Shown here: one piece after another, positions 46,759 through 55,917 of the stretch | Position numbering within the stretch: the stretch's first letter is position 1 | Layout: every line of letters starts with the position of its first letter | NCBI GenBank assembly: GCA_002337605.1 | Contig: DDGL01000007.1 | Span: forward strand, 447,311 to 511,310 | Source of the DNA: Flavobacteriaceae bacterium UBA1903 | GTDB lineage: Bacteria; Bacteroidota; Bacteroidia; Flavobacteriales; Flavobacteriaceae | Direction of reading: 5' to 3' | Length of the DNA: 64,000 bases | The notes under the pieces: model-generated | Seen by the model: the letters and a program-made list of their open reading frames with translations, nothing else | The model's database searches: none | What the model was told of the DNA's origin: nothing | Program-made: the position numbers and the translations under genes

Positions 46759-47331
46759 ATGAAACGTTTAAAACAAACATTATTAATCATTGTATTCATG
46801 TCGTCGCTTGTTGGCGTAGCACAGAAAAATTATACAGAAGCATCTGTTAAAGATGCTTTAAAACAGGGCTTTGCAGAGTTTGTAGACAACCTTCGTCCTG
46901 CCTATTCAAATGGTGACACCTATAAGGAGTTTAAGGATAAAGTGTTTTTTGGGGTGGTAAATCCGCCAAACTATACCTTACCACCGGTGCCTGCTGAAGG
47001 TGAAAACCTTTTGCAAAAGACCTATCAGTTTTTAGTTGCTAACTATAGCTCCAGGCAGCTATTAGAAAAAGCAGATTACAAGACTTTTGGAAAAGCCATA
47101 CTGTACATTAATAATTATAGTAACAACAATAACAAAAGCGTTCAGGATGCGGAAGTTGCATTGTTTGGAGGCAATAGCCAATTAATAAGCAATAACGCCT
47201 TGCTTTCGAATACTCGAGGAGTTTGTAAATGGTGGCAATTATGGTGTCATTTAGATCAAATTTTTGGAGGTGGAGGTGCAGGTCAGTTGCTTCAAGCAAT
47301 AGTTCAATTTATAATTATACTAATATTATAA
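46759..47331 (+). CDS. Exported protein with Gly-rich, hydrophobic C-terminus, unknown
   Basis: A 190-residue protein. Signal peptide 1-21 (ending VGVAQ), then a helical mature region (KDALKQGFAEFVDNLR), an Asn-rich loop (about 118-124), a Cys/Trp-rich motif CKWWQLWCHL (about 154-163) and a final GGGGAGQ followed by about 14 hydrophobic residues to the very end. The C-terminus has no positive tail. It may insert in a membrane or be a processing signal; neither is shown. Preceded by the hairpin-rich region. Confidence 0.65.
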   Translation: MKRLKQTLLIIVFMSSLVGVAQKNYTEASVKDALKQGFAEFVDNLRPAYSNGDTYKEFKDKVFFGVVNPPNYTLPPVPAEGENLLQKTYQFLVANYSSRQLLEKADYKTFGKAILYINNYSNNNNKSVQDAEVALFGGNSQLISNNALLSNTRGVCKWWQLWCHLDQIFGGGGAGQLLQAIVQFIIILIL

Positions 47332-47446
47332 GTGATACTGTACTTAAAAATTAGGCGCGGTTATTTTTTATTTTTTACTTAAATGAAATTAACTGCGTTT
47401 AATCTAATTATAAAGTATTCAATGTTAATTTTTAAAAATAAGTCCT

Positions 47447-48175
47447 ATGAAGCATTTAATCTTATCTGTATGTGTTCTAAGTCTAATTAGTTGTAAAAGC
47501 TTGCTGTTAAATGCAGGTTTTGAGGCTATGGGTATTTATGATGATTTTGCAGAAATACATATTTCAAAATCTGTTTCAAAGGAAGTTATTTTACTACCAA
47601 CGCACCACTTAGGAACACCACAATATTATGATGATTTACATAAAAAAGTAGACTCTCTTTCAGCTTTAGACTACTTTTTCTATGTTGAAAAAATTCAAAT
47701 AGGCAATGCAAATGATACCATACTAAGAAAATTCAGGAAGTTTAGTGGAGGCCCAGTACCTAGCTCTGGATATAAGAACATTGTTGATTCTATACTAGGA
47801 AAAAAATACAAGATCAAACTTAAAAAAGAATTAATAGACCAGCCCTCATACTTGGAACTTGGTGTCCCAGCTGAGCAATCTGAAAATGTTGATGCCACTC
47901 TAGATGAAGTGATAAATTACTATGAAGCCGAGTATGGTGAGATAAAATTGGCTTCTTGCGATTTTGAAACTAAATATATTGAAGAAACTACGTGTCCTAA
48001 ATTTAAGGTTTCCAGAGAAACTAGAAATGATGTCCTCGAGAATTTTAGAAATAAAATTGTTCTTAAGAGAATTGATATTGAAAAACACAATAAAATTGCC
48101 ATCATTTATGGCGATGCTCATACCCCAGGTCTTCTGGAAGGTTTAAAAGAACGTGGCTATCTACTAGAAGAATAA
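47447..48175 (+). CDS. Lipoprotein resembling the TraB/GumN family
   Basis: A 242-residue lipoprotein with lipobox SLISC (Cys16). Two motifs recall the TraB/PrgY/GumN (erythromycin-esterase-like) fold: LPTHHLGTPQYYDDL near residue 50 (compare GxxH) with YVEKI after it, and the C-terminal IIYGDAHTPGLLEGLKERGY (compare GAGHxxGL...GY). Family members are thought to be metal-dependent hydrolases. The match is weak and by eye only. Confidence 0.5.
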   Translation: MKHLILSVCVLSLISCKSLLLNAGFEAMGIYDDFAEIHISKSVSKEVILLPTHHLGTPQYYDDLHKKVDSLSALDYFFYVEKIQIGNANDTILRKFRKFSGGPVPSSGYKNIVDSILGKKYKIKLKKELIDQPSYLELGVPAEQSENVDATLDEVINYYEAEYGEIKLASCDFETKYIEETTCPKFKVSRETRNDVLENFRNKIVLKRIDIEKHNKIAIIYGDAHTPGLLEGLKERGYLLEE

Positions 48176-48242
48176 AACCCTGTTCAGCTATAAAAGTATT
48201 GGGTAGCCCAAAACATTAACTCCCCTACTTAAATTCACAAAA

Positions 48243-48671
48243 ATGAAATCACTACTCACAATACTCCTATTGTGCACAGGCCTCCTATGCCATGCACAAC
48301 CAAACACAACAAAAGTAACTGCTAACTTTAGCGGTTTCCATTGTGATGGAAAACCTGGATTTTGCACTATAGATAATCAACAGAATAGATCGCTTTCAAA
48401 CTCATCTCTTACCATTCAAAGTAGTACACTTAAGATGACTATTCGGCGTGAAAACCTTTCAGAACAAGAAGTAAAAAATCTTTTCAATTTACAAGCATCT
48501 AACCTCGATGAGAGCAAGCTACACCATCTTATATTACCAAATAGTTTTGTGTTGCCAGCTGCAGTTTGCAGTAGTTTAGGAAGCAGCAATACCCCCCTCA
48601 TTATTGCAAAGGGTACCTACCCAATACAAATTACCGAAGATTCTTTTATTATCAACTTTAATTTGGAGTAA
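48243..48671 (+). CDS. Small secreted protein, unknown
   Basis: A 142-residue protein with a clear signal peptide (1-18, ending CHAQ). The mature part is beta-rich with Cys in FHCDG, GFCTI and VCSSL and ends KGTYPIQITEDSFIINFNLE. Not recognised. Its stop codon is one base before the ATG of the next gene, so the two form a unit. Confidence 0.65.
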   Translation: MKSLLTILLLCTGLLCHAQPNTTKVTANFSGFHCDGKPGFCTIDNQQNRSLSNSSLTIQSSTLKMTIRRENLSEQEVKNLFNLQASNLDESKLHHLILPNSFVLPAAVCSSLGSSNTPLIIAKGTYPIQITEDSFIINFNLE

Positions 48672-48672
48672 C

Positions 48673-49833
48673 ATGAGGCGGAACATAACCATAGCAGCCT
48701 TTTTATTTGTACTGCTTCTAACGCACAGTTTAGAAGCCAGAGATACCTTGAAAATAAAAATAGACACCATTTTAACAGAACTGCACCATGAGGGTATTGT
48801 CCGTTCTTTACGATTTGAAATTGAAACAATTGAACTTGAAAAAAAAATATCTGAACTCACCACAGCCCTAAAAAAAGCAACAACTACCGACGAGAAAGTA
48901 ACGCTACTCCTGGAAAAGGATAAAATCAAAGAAAAAGTACTACAAACAGAAGCCCTTTACAAATCAGATATTTCCAAAATACGCTACCTGAAAGGGCTGC
49001 AAATTATTAAAATACTCTACGAAAAAACTCTAGCCCTAGACCATCATTTTGCAACCGTAAGCACTTTAAATGAAATAAACAAAATGTCAAACCCCAATCA
49101 GTATGAGGATTTTAGAGACATAAAAGAACTATTAGAAAACAAACGGGATAAAAAAACAGGCTTTACGCTTTCTTCTTTATTGGGTAATAATATTTATACC
49201 TCTGTAGTACATTCGGTTGTGTCTTTATTTACTTCAAGTCAGGCTTCTAAAGTTGAAAAAGAAACAAACCTTCAAAATGTAGAATGTATCCTGGACTTTA
49301 CGCTACGCATGCACAACGATCTTAATACCATATATTTTGAAACAGCATTTCTTCGAAAAAGTAACGAAAGTATTATGAGTGAGCTGGAGCAACTATTCAA
49401 AGATTATACACACCCCATTAAATACAAAACAGCACTCAAACAATGTAGAGAAAATGATGACTGGAGTATTATAGGTGAAGATTTAAATGCATATCTGGAC
49501 AGCTTAAACGCCACAATTGAGTCTGGCGATACACCTTCTAAAGTGAGGACGATGCAGATTAACCTTCAGTTTCCTATAGACAGGCTCTTACAGTTTATTA
49601 CACAATACAATGCGTTTATTGATCAAGGCTCAAAATTCTATGAGAAATTTGGCATCATGCTTAATAGCTACGAAAATGAACAACAGTGTGCCAGTAAAAT
49701 ACCCGTTGAATATCAAACATTAAAAAACAGCATAGCTTTATCCATTGAAAAGTTTACAACAGCCTACAAGCCCGTTGAGATAAACGGAAGTAAGCTAAAA
49801 CAACTTCTCTATGGCATCAGTGAATATGATTGA
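48673..49833 (+). CDS. Secreted helical protein, unknown
   Basis: A 386-residue protein when started at 48673 (MRRNITIAAFLFVLLL); the frame is open to 48604 inside the upstream gene. Signal peptide about 1-22, then almost entirely helical: a coiled-coil segment (about 45-95, many Lys/Glu/Leu), a middle LSSLLGNNIYTSVVHSVVSLF hydrophobic patch (about 168-188) and a charged helical C-terminal part. Partner of the preceding small protein by spacing. No family recognised. Confidence 0.65.
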   Translation: MRRNITIAAFLFVLLLTHSLEARDTLKIKIDTILTELHHEGIVRSLRFEIETIELEKKISELTTALKKATTTDEKVTLLLEKDKIKEKVLQTEALYKSDISKIRYLKGLQIIKILYEKTLALDHHFATVSTLNEINKMSNPNQYEDFRDIKELLENKRDKKTGFTLSSLLGNNIYTSVVHSVVSLFTSSQASKVEKETNLQNVECILDFTLRMHNDLNTIYFETAFLRKSNESIMSELEQLFKDYTHPIKYKTALKQCRENDDWSIIGEDLNAYLDSLNATIESGDTPSKVRTMQINLQFPIDRLLQFITQYNAFIDQGSKFYEKFGIMLNSYENEQQCASKIPVEYQTLKNSIALSIEKFTTAYKPVEINGSKLKQLLYGISEYD

Positions 49834-49905
49834 AGGATAAATTCTAAATTCAGAATTTAAAATTCAGAAATATATACGTAACTTGGTGCTACCAACCTAA
49901 AGACT

Positions 49906-51105
49906 ATGCAACAACCCTCCTCCCCTTTTACTAAGGCGCAATTACTTCCACAGGAAGAGAAACTGGAAATTTCTGCCCAAAAAGGTGAACTATTTATTGG
50001 CCTTCCCAAAGAAACTTACTTCCAAGAAAAACGAATCTGTTTAACCCCAGATGCTGTGGGTGCTATGGTAGCGCACGGTCACCGTGTGTTGGTAGAGAAA
50101 GGTGCAGGTGAAGAAGCAGGATTTAGCGATAAAAATTACAGTGAGGCTGGAGCAAAACTTACTACAGACAAAAAACAAGTATTTGGGTGCCCAATCGTAT
50201 TAAAAGTTGAGCCACCTACCTTAGATGAGTTGGAGTTAATGAAACCTAAAACTGTGCTTATATCTGCACTTCAGCTTAAAATTAGACAGGAGTCCTATTT
50301 TAAAACACTCGCCAAGAAAAAGATAACAGCGTTGGGGTTTGAGTTTATCAAAGATGAAGACCACAGCTATCCTGCTGTTAAAGCGCTTAGCGAAATTGCA
50401 GGTACTGCCTCGGTCCTTATCGCTTCAGAACTAATGGTAAATGCAAAAAAAGGAAACGGGCTTCTCTTCGGAAATATTAGTGGCGTTCCTCCTGTAGAGG
50501 TTGTTGTAATTGGTGCTGGAACTGTAGGGGAATTTGCAGTACGTTCAGCACTTGGACTAGGTGCTAGTGTAAAGGTGTTTGACAGCTCTTTAACAAAACT
50601 TCGCAAACTACAAGCCAATGTTGGTAGGCCGCTATATACGTCTACCATTCAACCAAAAAATCTATTAAAGGCACTCCGCCGTTGCGATGTAGCCATTGGT
50701 GCTGTTAGAGGCAAAAACAGATCTCCCATAATTGTCACCAATACCATGGTCGAGAACATGAAAAAAGGGGCTGTTATTATAGACGTAAGTATAGATATGG
50801 GGGGCTGCTTTGAAACTAGTGAAGTTACCTCACACGATACACCTACACAAATAACCAATGGCGTGATACACTACGGCGTTCCCAACATACCTGCACGGTA
50901 CCCTAAAACCGCTTCTATCTCCATAAGCAACATTTTTACACCCTATTTACTTGATATTGCCGAGAATGGCGGACTTGAAAATGCCATCCGTTTTGATGCC
51001 GGTCTGCGAAATGGTTTGTACTTTTACCGAGGCATATTAACCAACAAGTCTGTAGCAGATTGGTTCGACATGTCCTGGAGTGATATTAATTTGCTTATTT
51101 ACTAA
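49906..51105 (+). CDS. ald: Alanine dehydrogenase
   Basis: NAD-dependent interconversion of alanine and pyruvate plus ammonia. The 399-residue protein has FIGLPKETYFQEKRICLTP at the start, the Rossmann loop VVIGAGTVGEFAVRSALGLGA (about 204-224), and DVSIDMGGCFETS. The N-terminus is about 30 residues longer than classical Ald, and sequence details place it in the alanine dehydrogenase/transhydrogenase-alpha superfamily. A 14-base gap links it to the next gene. Confidence 0.93.
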   Translation: MQQPSSPFTKAQLLPQEEKLEISAQKGELFIGLPKETYFQEKRICLTPDAVGAMVAHGHRVLVEKGAGEEAGFSDKNYSEAGAKLTTDKKQVFGCPIVLKVEPPTLDELELMKPKTVLISALQLKIRQESYFKTLAKKKITALGFEFIKDEDHSYPAVKALSEIAGTASVLIASELMVNAKKGNGLLFGNISGVPPVEVVVIGAGTVGEFAVRSALGLGASVKVFDSSLTKLRKLQANVGRPLYTSTIQPKNLLKALRRCDVAIGAVRGKNRSPIIVTNTMVENMKKGAVIIDVSIDMGGCFETSEVTSHDTPTQITNGVIHYGVPNIPARYPKTASISISNIFTPYLLDIAENGGLENAIRFDAGLRNGLYFYRGILTNKSVADWFDMSWSDINLLIY

Positions 51106-51119
51106 AAAGTAGCATTCTT

Positions 51120-51494
51120 ATGAAGGTAATCCAACGTGTCGCCTACTACGGCGCAGGTTTTATTGTAGGTCTCATCATTTTATTTTTCTTCCTGGGTGGA
51201 AAAAAAACCAGTTGCGATTATGGTTTTGATGCAAGAACTTTAAAAAACATCCGCTCTAAAAAAATTGAATTTTCTGCTGAAGGTGAGACACTTCGGAAAA
51301 GATTACAACTCGATACTGCGGCCATACATACCATTTTGAAAACAGGGGATGTAGATTTCTCTGAAACCGATAGAGCACTAGATTCTTGTAAGATATATCT
51401 GATAGATGGAACGATAAAAGAACAGAAATTACAACTACGTATTCAGAATTGTAACAAAGCTGCTACGGTACTTGCAATTGAAGAACGAAACTAA
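51120..51494 (+). CDS. DUF4258-type membrane-anchored protein
   Basis: A 124-residue protein with one membrane segment (about 9-25) and a DUF4258-like domain after it (ARTLKNIRSKKIEFSAEG, IHTILKTGDVDFSETDRALDSCKIYLIDG). The domain is of unknown function. Fourteen bases after ald, so probably co-transcribed with it. Confidence 0.75.
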   Translation: MKVIQRVAYYGAGFIVGLIILFFFLGGKKTSCDYGFDARTLKNIRSKKIEFSAEGETLRKRLQLDTAAIHTILKTGDVDFSETDRALDSCKIYLIDGTIKEQKLQLRIQNCNKAATVLAIEERN

Positions 51495-51542
51495 AGAATA
51501 ACTTTTGTACACATCTTCAAAAAAAGATGTTCCTTTTCAGGA

Positions 51543-52715
51543 TTAAATCTTCCTACGCTCCTTCTCTCTTTTAAGTAAGGTTAATTCTCTACTGGTCTGT
51601 CCTGCAACCGATGTGTTTTCTTCAGCGCGCCTCATCAGGTATGGCATCACATCTTTTACCGGGCCAAAAGGAAGGTACTTTGCTACATTAAAGCCAGCTT
51701 CTGCAAGGTTATAGCTTATATGGTCACTCATACCGTATAACTGCCCAAACCAAATGCGTTCATCGTTTTTCATCAAGCCTTTGGCATCAATAATTTCCAT
51801 AGCCAGATAATTACTATTTTCGTTATGTGTCCCTAAAAAAAGAGAAATATCCTGTAGGTTATCAAAAATGTATTGCATTACAGCATTAAAATGATCGTCC
51901 GTAGCCTGTTTGCTGGCACAAATTGGAGTTGGGTACCCTTTTTCTTCGGCACGGTCATTTTCTTTTTCCATATAGGCACCACGAACTACTTTAAAACCTA
52001 GCTTATAACCTCCTGCCTTGGCACGCTTATGAGCTTCTTTTAAATAGTGTAACCTGTCCCATCGGTAACACTGTAGTGTATTAAAGACGATGGGAGCTTC
52101 TTTGTTATACTTCTCCATCATTTTTTCACAAAGCTCATCTGCTGCATCTTGCATCCAGGACTCTTCTCCGTCTATTAGCAATGAAATAGAACAATCATAA
52201 GCAACCTTACACACCTCATCATACCGTTCTTGAATACGTTGCCAGCGTGCTTCTTCTACCTCGTTAAGCGTTTCTTTTGCTGAAACTTTCTCCCAGATTT
52301 TAAAGCGTCCAAACCCCGTAGGTTTAAATACTGAAAAAGGCATGGCATCTTTATGTTGAGCAAACCTGGTAAGCTCAATTACTTTTGCCAGCGTAGCATC
52401 AAATTGCTCGTCTTCTTCTTTCCCTTCTACTGAATAATCCAATACCGAACTCACACCAACCTCATACAAACTATCTACTGTAGGCTGACAATCTTTTTCG
52501 TTTACACCACCACAAAAATGATCAAAAACAGTGGAGCGTATTAACCCTTCTACTGGTAAATGCAAGTTAAGCGCAAACTTCGTAACTGCTGTACCTATAC
52601 GTACCAAAGGCTCATTAGCAATCATTTTAAAGAGGAAGTAGGCTCTTTCTAATTCTGAATCTGTCTTTAGTTTAAAAGCAGTTTCGGTATTATTAAAAAT
52701 AGGATTTGTACTCAT
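51543..52715 (-). CDS. Proline dehydrogenase
   Basis: FAD-dependent first step of proline breakdown to glutamate. A 390-residue monofunctional PRODH barrel: DYSVEGKEED, LLIDGEESWMQDAAD, KVVRGAYMEKE, LGTHNENS, FGQLYGMSDHISYNL, and the C-terminal YLPFGPVKDVMPYLMRRAEENTS. The P5C dehydrogenase gene is not adjacent. It is divergent from aroB with its own promoter. Confidence 0.95.
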   Translation of the reverse strand: MSTNPIFNNTETAFKLKTDSELERAYFLFKMIANEPLVRIGTAVTKFALNLHLPVEGLIRSTVFDHFCGGVNEKDCQPTVDSLYEVGVSSVLDYSVEGKEEDEQFDATLAKVIELTRFAQHKDAMPFSVFKPTGFGRFKIWEKVSAKETLNEVEEARWQRIQERYDEVCKVAYDCSISLLIDGEESWMQDAADELCEKMMEKYNKEAPIVFNTLQCYRWDRLHYLKEAHKRAKAGGYKLGFKVVRGAYMEKENDRAEEKGYPTPICASKQATDDHFNAVMQYIFDNLQDISLFLGTHNENSNYLAMEIIDAKGLMKNDERIWFGQLYGMSDHISYNLAEAGFNVAKYLPFGPVKDVMPYLMRRAEENTSVAGQTSRELTLLKREKERRKI

Positions 52716-52734
52716 ATTTGGAGAAAAATATGCG

Positions 52735-52767
52735 CAAATATAAGTAGATTTACCTACCTAAAAACAA
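52735..52767 (-). promoter_or_regulatory. Promoter of proline dehydrogenase gene
   Basis: Minus strand TTG (52767-52765), 22 bases, TATATTTG (52742-52735), a perfect -7 match; the start codon lies 20 bases further on. Confidence 0.6.
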
Positions 52768-52803
52768 TAGCTAATTAAACTTACTAAAGACACTCCAAAA
52801 CGT

Positions 52804-53880
52804 ATGAAAAAAATTGAAAAGGAACGAGGGTCAGTTTTTTGTGGAACACTGGTTTGGAGTATTTTACGTGAGGTTTTATCGCAACAGAAGCCCTCAAAAG
52901 TATTTGTTTTGGTAGATACTAATACTAAAACTCATTGTTTGCCCACCCTAGAAAAACAATTTCCGAAGGATTTATCGTATCAAATTATTACCATCCCAGC
53001 TGGCGAAAAAAATAAAACTATTTCTACCTGCACGAATGTCTGGCAACAATTAAGTGACCTTGAAGCCGATAGAAATAGTCTCCTTATAAACCTGGGCGGT
53101 GGCGTGGTGACAGATCTGGGAGGTTTTGTGGCGAGTACTTTTAAGCGGGGGATTGAGTTTATAAACATTCCTACTTCTTTACTGGCAATGGTAGATGCTT
53201 CTGTTGGAGGAAAAAATGGTGTGGATTTAGGACATTTAAAAAATCAAGTTGGCGTGATCCGGAATCCGTTAAGCGTTTTTGTTTTTGTCGAATTTTTAGC
53301 AACACTACCCAAGGCTGAAATTACTTCAGGGTATGCCGAAATGTTAAAACACGGCTTAATTGCTTCGGAAACGTACTGGAATAAGTTAAAAAACTTTGAT
53401 GTTTCCAATCCAGCAGCAGCAGAACAATTTATCTGGGAATCCATCGAGATTAAAAATACTGTAGTTACCAAAGACCCTACTGAAAAAAACTTCAGAAAAA
53501 CTTTAAACTATGGACATACACTAGGCCATGCCATTGAATCCTACTGTCTCAAAAATTCAGATAAGCAGCCCTTGTTACACGGGGAAGCTATAGCCATAGG
53601 AATGGTCTTAGCCAATTATCTTTCTTCTGAACTGAAAAAATTTCCTAAGAAAAAATTGCAACAGACCACTGCAATATTTCTTTCTATCTATGGTTGTTAT
53701 GATTTTACTGAAAATGACGTCGAAAAGATTATTGAGCTTTTAAAATTTGATAAGAAAAACACAGATGGGAACGTAAATTTTGTACTTCTTGAAGACTTTA
53801 GCAGTTACGCTATAGACCAACAAGTAGACAATGAATTGATCCGTAGTGCATTTAATTTTTATAAAAATTTCAAAATTTAA
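52804..53880 (+). CDS. aroB: 3-dehydroquinate synthase
   Basis: Second step of the shikimate pathway (DAHP to 3-dehydroquinate, NAD and divalent metal dependent). A 358-residue protein with INLGGGVVTDLGGFVASTFKRG, PTSLLAMVDASVGGKNGVD, AEMLKHG and the metal-binding LNYGHTLGHAIES and LLHGEAIAIGM motifs. Length is typical. Single gene divergent from proline dehydrogenase. Confidence 0.97.
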   Translation: MKKIEKERGSVFCGTLVWSILREVLSQQKPSKVFVLVDTNTKTHCLPTLEKQFPKDLSYQIITIPAGEKNKTISTCTNVWQQLSDLEADRNSLLINLGGGVVTDLGGFVASTFKRGIEFINIPTSLLAMVDASVGGKNGVDLGHLKNQVGVIRNPLSVFVFVEFLATLPKAEITSGYAEMLKHGLIASETYWNKLKNFDVSNPAAAEQFIWESIEIKNTVVTKDPTEKNFRKTLNYGHTLGHAIESYCLKNSDKQPLLHGEAIAIGMVLANYLSSELKKFPKKKLQQTTAIFLSIYGCYDFTENDVEKIIELLKFDKKNTDGNVNFVLLEDFSSYAIDQQVDNELIRSAFNFYKNFKI

Positions 53881-53882
53881 TT

Positions 53883-53911
53883 TTGAGTTACTGGTAAGTG
53901 TTTTACATTTA
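53883..53911 (+). promoter_or_regulatory. Possible promoter of the 97-residue protein gene
   Basis: TTG (53883-53885), 18 bases, TACATTTA (53904-53911), one base off the -7 consensus, 34 bases before the chosen ATG. Confidence 0.4.
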
Positions 53912-53945
53912 CCCAAACAAAACAACAAACCATCAAATATTTATA

Positions 53946-54239
53946 ATGAAGCGCGTAATAGTAGATTTTAGAAAACTAACCCCCGAAATACTCGCCATGC
54001 TGGTAGATAAATACCCATATGGGTATGACGATGACCAGATAATTAAATTCAAAAACGCCCAAAACGAGACAGTAGAGGCCGTTGAGGTGAGAACAGATGA
54101 CACCATTTACCTAGTAAAAGTGAGCACCAAACTTGAAATTAGTATGGCCGCATTTGAGGAAGATGATTACGATAATGACGATTACCAGGAGCCTATCGTA
54201 GACCTGGATGCAAAAAAGCATTTGGACGAAGAAGAATAG
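53946..54239 (+). CDS. Conserved small acidic cytosolic protein, unknown
   Basis: A 97-residue protein started at 53946 (MKRVIVDFRKL), since the extension to 53898 is poor. It has an N-terminal alpha/beta part (PEILAMLVDKYPYGYDDDQII) and a very acidic tail (about 68-97, EEDDYDNDDYQ...LDEEE). Resembles a family often seen across Bacteroidota, sometimes near aroB; the function is unknown. Confidence 0.75.
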   Translation: MKRVIVDFRKLTPEILAMLVDKYPYGYDDDQIIKFKNAQNETVEAVEVRTDDTIYLVKVSTKLEISMAAFEEDDYDNDDYQEPIVDLDAKKHLDEEE

Positions 54240-54258
54240 AACTTTCAAAATTCAACAA

Positions 54259-54291
54259 AAAAATGAGGCTTAAACTAAGCCTCATTTTTTT
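54259..54291 (+). terminator. Rho-independent terminator
   Basis: AATGAGGCTTA pairs with TAAGCCTCATT around a two-base loop, followed by seven T; A-rich on the other side, so it may also stop the convergent PfpI gene. Confidence 0.9.
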
Positions 54292-54308
54292 AATTAACTA
54301 CCTTTTTC

Positions 54309-54857
54309 TTAGGCGTGTTGTTCTTCGTGTTTGCCCTCTTTAATCTCTTCAATTAACTTTGCATTAAAGGCTGGCAAGTCGTTAGGGTTTCTACTGGTTA
54401 CAAATCCAGAGTCTACGACAACTTCTTCATCTACCCAATTGGCGCCTGCGTTAATAAGGTCGTCCTTAATAGATGCATACGAAGTCATTTTCCTTCCTTT
54501 TACTACATCTGCTGAAATCAATGTCCACGGTGCGTGGCAAATGGCAGCTACTGGTTTTTCTTGTTTAAAGAAATCGCGTACAAATAAAAGTGCATCTTCA
54601 TTTCTTCTTAATTTGTCTGGATTAATTACACCACCTGGTAATACCAGAGCATTGTAATCTTTAGCTGACACAGAGTCTAATGTCTTATCTACTAGGTATT
54701 CGTTAGACCAATTTCCATCACTCCACGATTTAATGGTTCCGGAATTTTCACTCACTATTTCTACGGTGAATCCTTCAGCTTCCATCGCTTTCTTTGGGGA
54801 TGTTAGTTCGCTTTCTTCAAATCCGTTTGTTGCTACTATTGCTATTCTCTTACTCAT
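54309..54857 (-). CDS. DJ-1/PfpI family protein (YhbO-like)
   Basis: A 182-residue class I amidotransferase-like protein with the catalytic Cys107-His108 in AAICHAP and Glu15 (NGFEESEL), the DJ-1/PfpI arrangement. Relatives include general stress protein 18, YhbO and reported deglycases; which activity applies here is uncertain. It stands alone. Confidence 0.93.
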   Translation of the reverse strand: MSKRIAIVATNGFEESELTSPKKAMEAEGFTVEIVSENSGTIKSWSDGNWSNEYLVDKTLDSVSAKDYNALVLPGGVINPDKLRRNEDALLFVRDFFKQEKPVAAICHAPWTLISADVVKGRKMTSYASIKDDLINAGANWVDEEVVVDSGFVTSRNPNDLPAFNAKLIEEIKEGKHEEQHA

Positions 54858-54984
54858 AATCTTTCTATCTGTTTTAATTACTAATTTGTTTACAACAATA
54901 TACGATGTTGTTTGACCAAGCCCAAGGATTGGGTACTAAGCTTATACTAAAGTTTGTTAAGGCTTTCAGAATGATGAAAGAGAA

Positions 54985-55917
54985 TTATTCTTTGGGTGTG
55001 TTTCTATCGTCGACATTCTTTTTGTACGTCTCATATTCTTCCAGTTCTTTTTCAAAATAAAAGGTAGCATTGGAAGTAGGTTTAACCTTTATACCTTTTA
55101 GTAACGCCCAGTTTTTTATGAATTCAGCTCCAAAAAATAGTATCAAGCACGTGTAATACACCCATAATAATATGATGACAACGCTACCTGCTGCCCCATA
55201 AACTGAACCTGGGTCAGCCTTAGAAAAATAAAAACTCAAAGCGTATTTCCCCACTAAAAATAATAAAGATGCTACCAGGGCTCCTAAAAGAGTTGTTTTC
55301 CATTTTAGTTGCACATCGGGTAGTACCGTGTAAATTGTGGCAAACAATGACCAGATAAAAAATTCGGTAATCAAAAAATTTAATACCTCTACAACGGTAT
55401 TGGAAGCTTCAGAATAATAACTCGCAATAACATCGCTAAATGCCGAAATTACAGCAGATAATAGCAAAGAAATTAGCAATAACAATCCAATAGCGAGAAT
55501 AACTCCGAAGGAAGTAGCTCTTTTTTTCAATGTTGTCTTAAAAGATGCTTTTTTGGCATGCACACTCCAGACTTTATTTAATGCCTTTTGTAGCTGAAAG
55601 AAAACACCTGTTGCACCAAAAATTAAGATACTAACCCCTATAATGATAGCAAATGTAGAACTTTGTTCCAAGGCAGCATTGGAGATCATTTCTTCAATTG
55701 CTTTGGCACTATCCCTTCCAATTAAGCCACCAATTTCCTGGGTAACTTTTCCTTGAACAGCTTCCCTTCCCAAAAAAATTCCGGCAACATAAACGGTAAT
55801 GATGGAGAGCGACGGTATTGAAAATAAAGCATAATAAGCAATGGTGGCGCTTTGTGCCCACGGATCATTTTTATCCCAGCTTTTAGCAGTGTCTTTAAGA
55901 AGTTTGAGAAAATTCAT
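54985..55917 (-). CDS. YihY/BrkB family membrane protein
   Basis: A 310-residue inner-membrane protein with about six membrane segments and the family motifs DPWAQSATIAYYALFSIPSL at the start and GSVYGAAGSVVIILLWVYYTCLILFFGAEF near the end. Once annotated as RNase BN in error; the true function is unknown. Its start abuts the DinB gene stop with no gap, so the two are co-transcribed. Confidence 0.93.
   Translation of the reverse strand: MNFLKLLKDTAKSWDKNDPWAQSATIAYYALFSIPSLSIITVYVAGIFLGREAVQGKVTQEIGGLIGRDSAKAIEEMISNAALEQSSTFAIIIGVSILIFGATGVFFQLQKALNKVWSVHAKKASFKTTLKKRATSFGVILAIGLLLLISLLLSAVISAFSDVIASYYSEASNTVVEVLNFLITEFFIWSLFATIYTVLPDVQLKWKTTLLGALVASLLFLVGKYALSFYFSKADPGSVYGAAGSVVIILLWVYYTCLILFFGAEFIKNWALLKGIKVKPTSNATFYFEKELEEYETYKKNVDDRNTPKE

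Noticed and set aside
48604..48672. 23-residue extension of the 386-residue secreted protein
   Set aside because: It lies inside the upstream gene and would hide the signal peptide.
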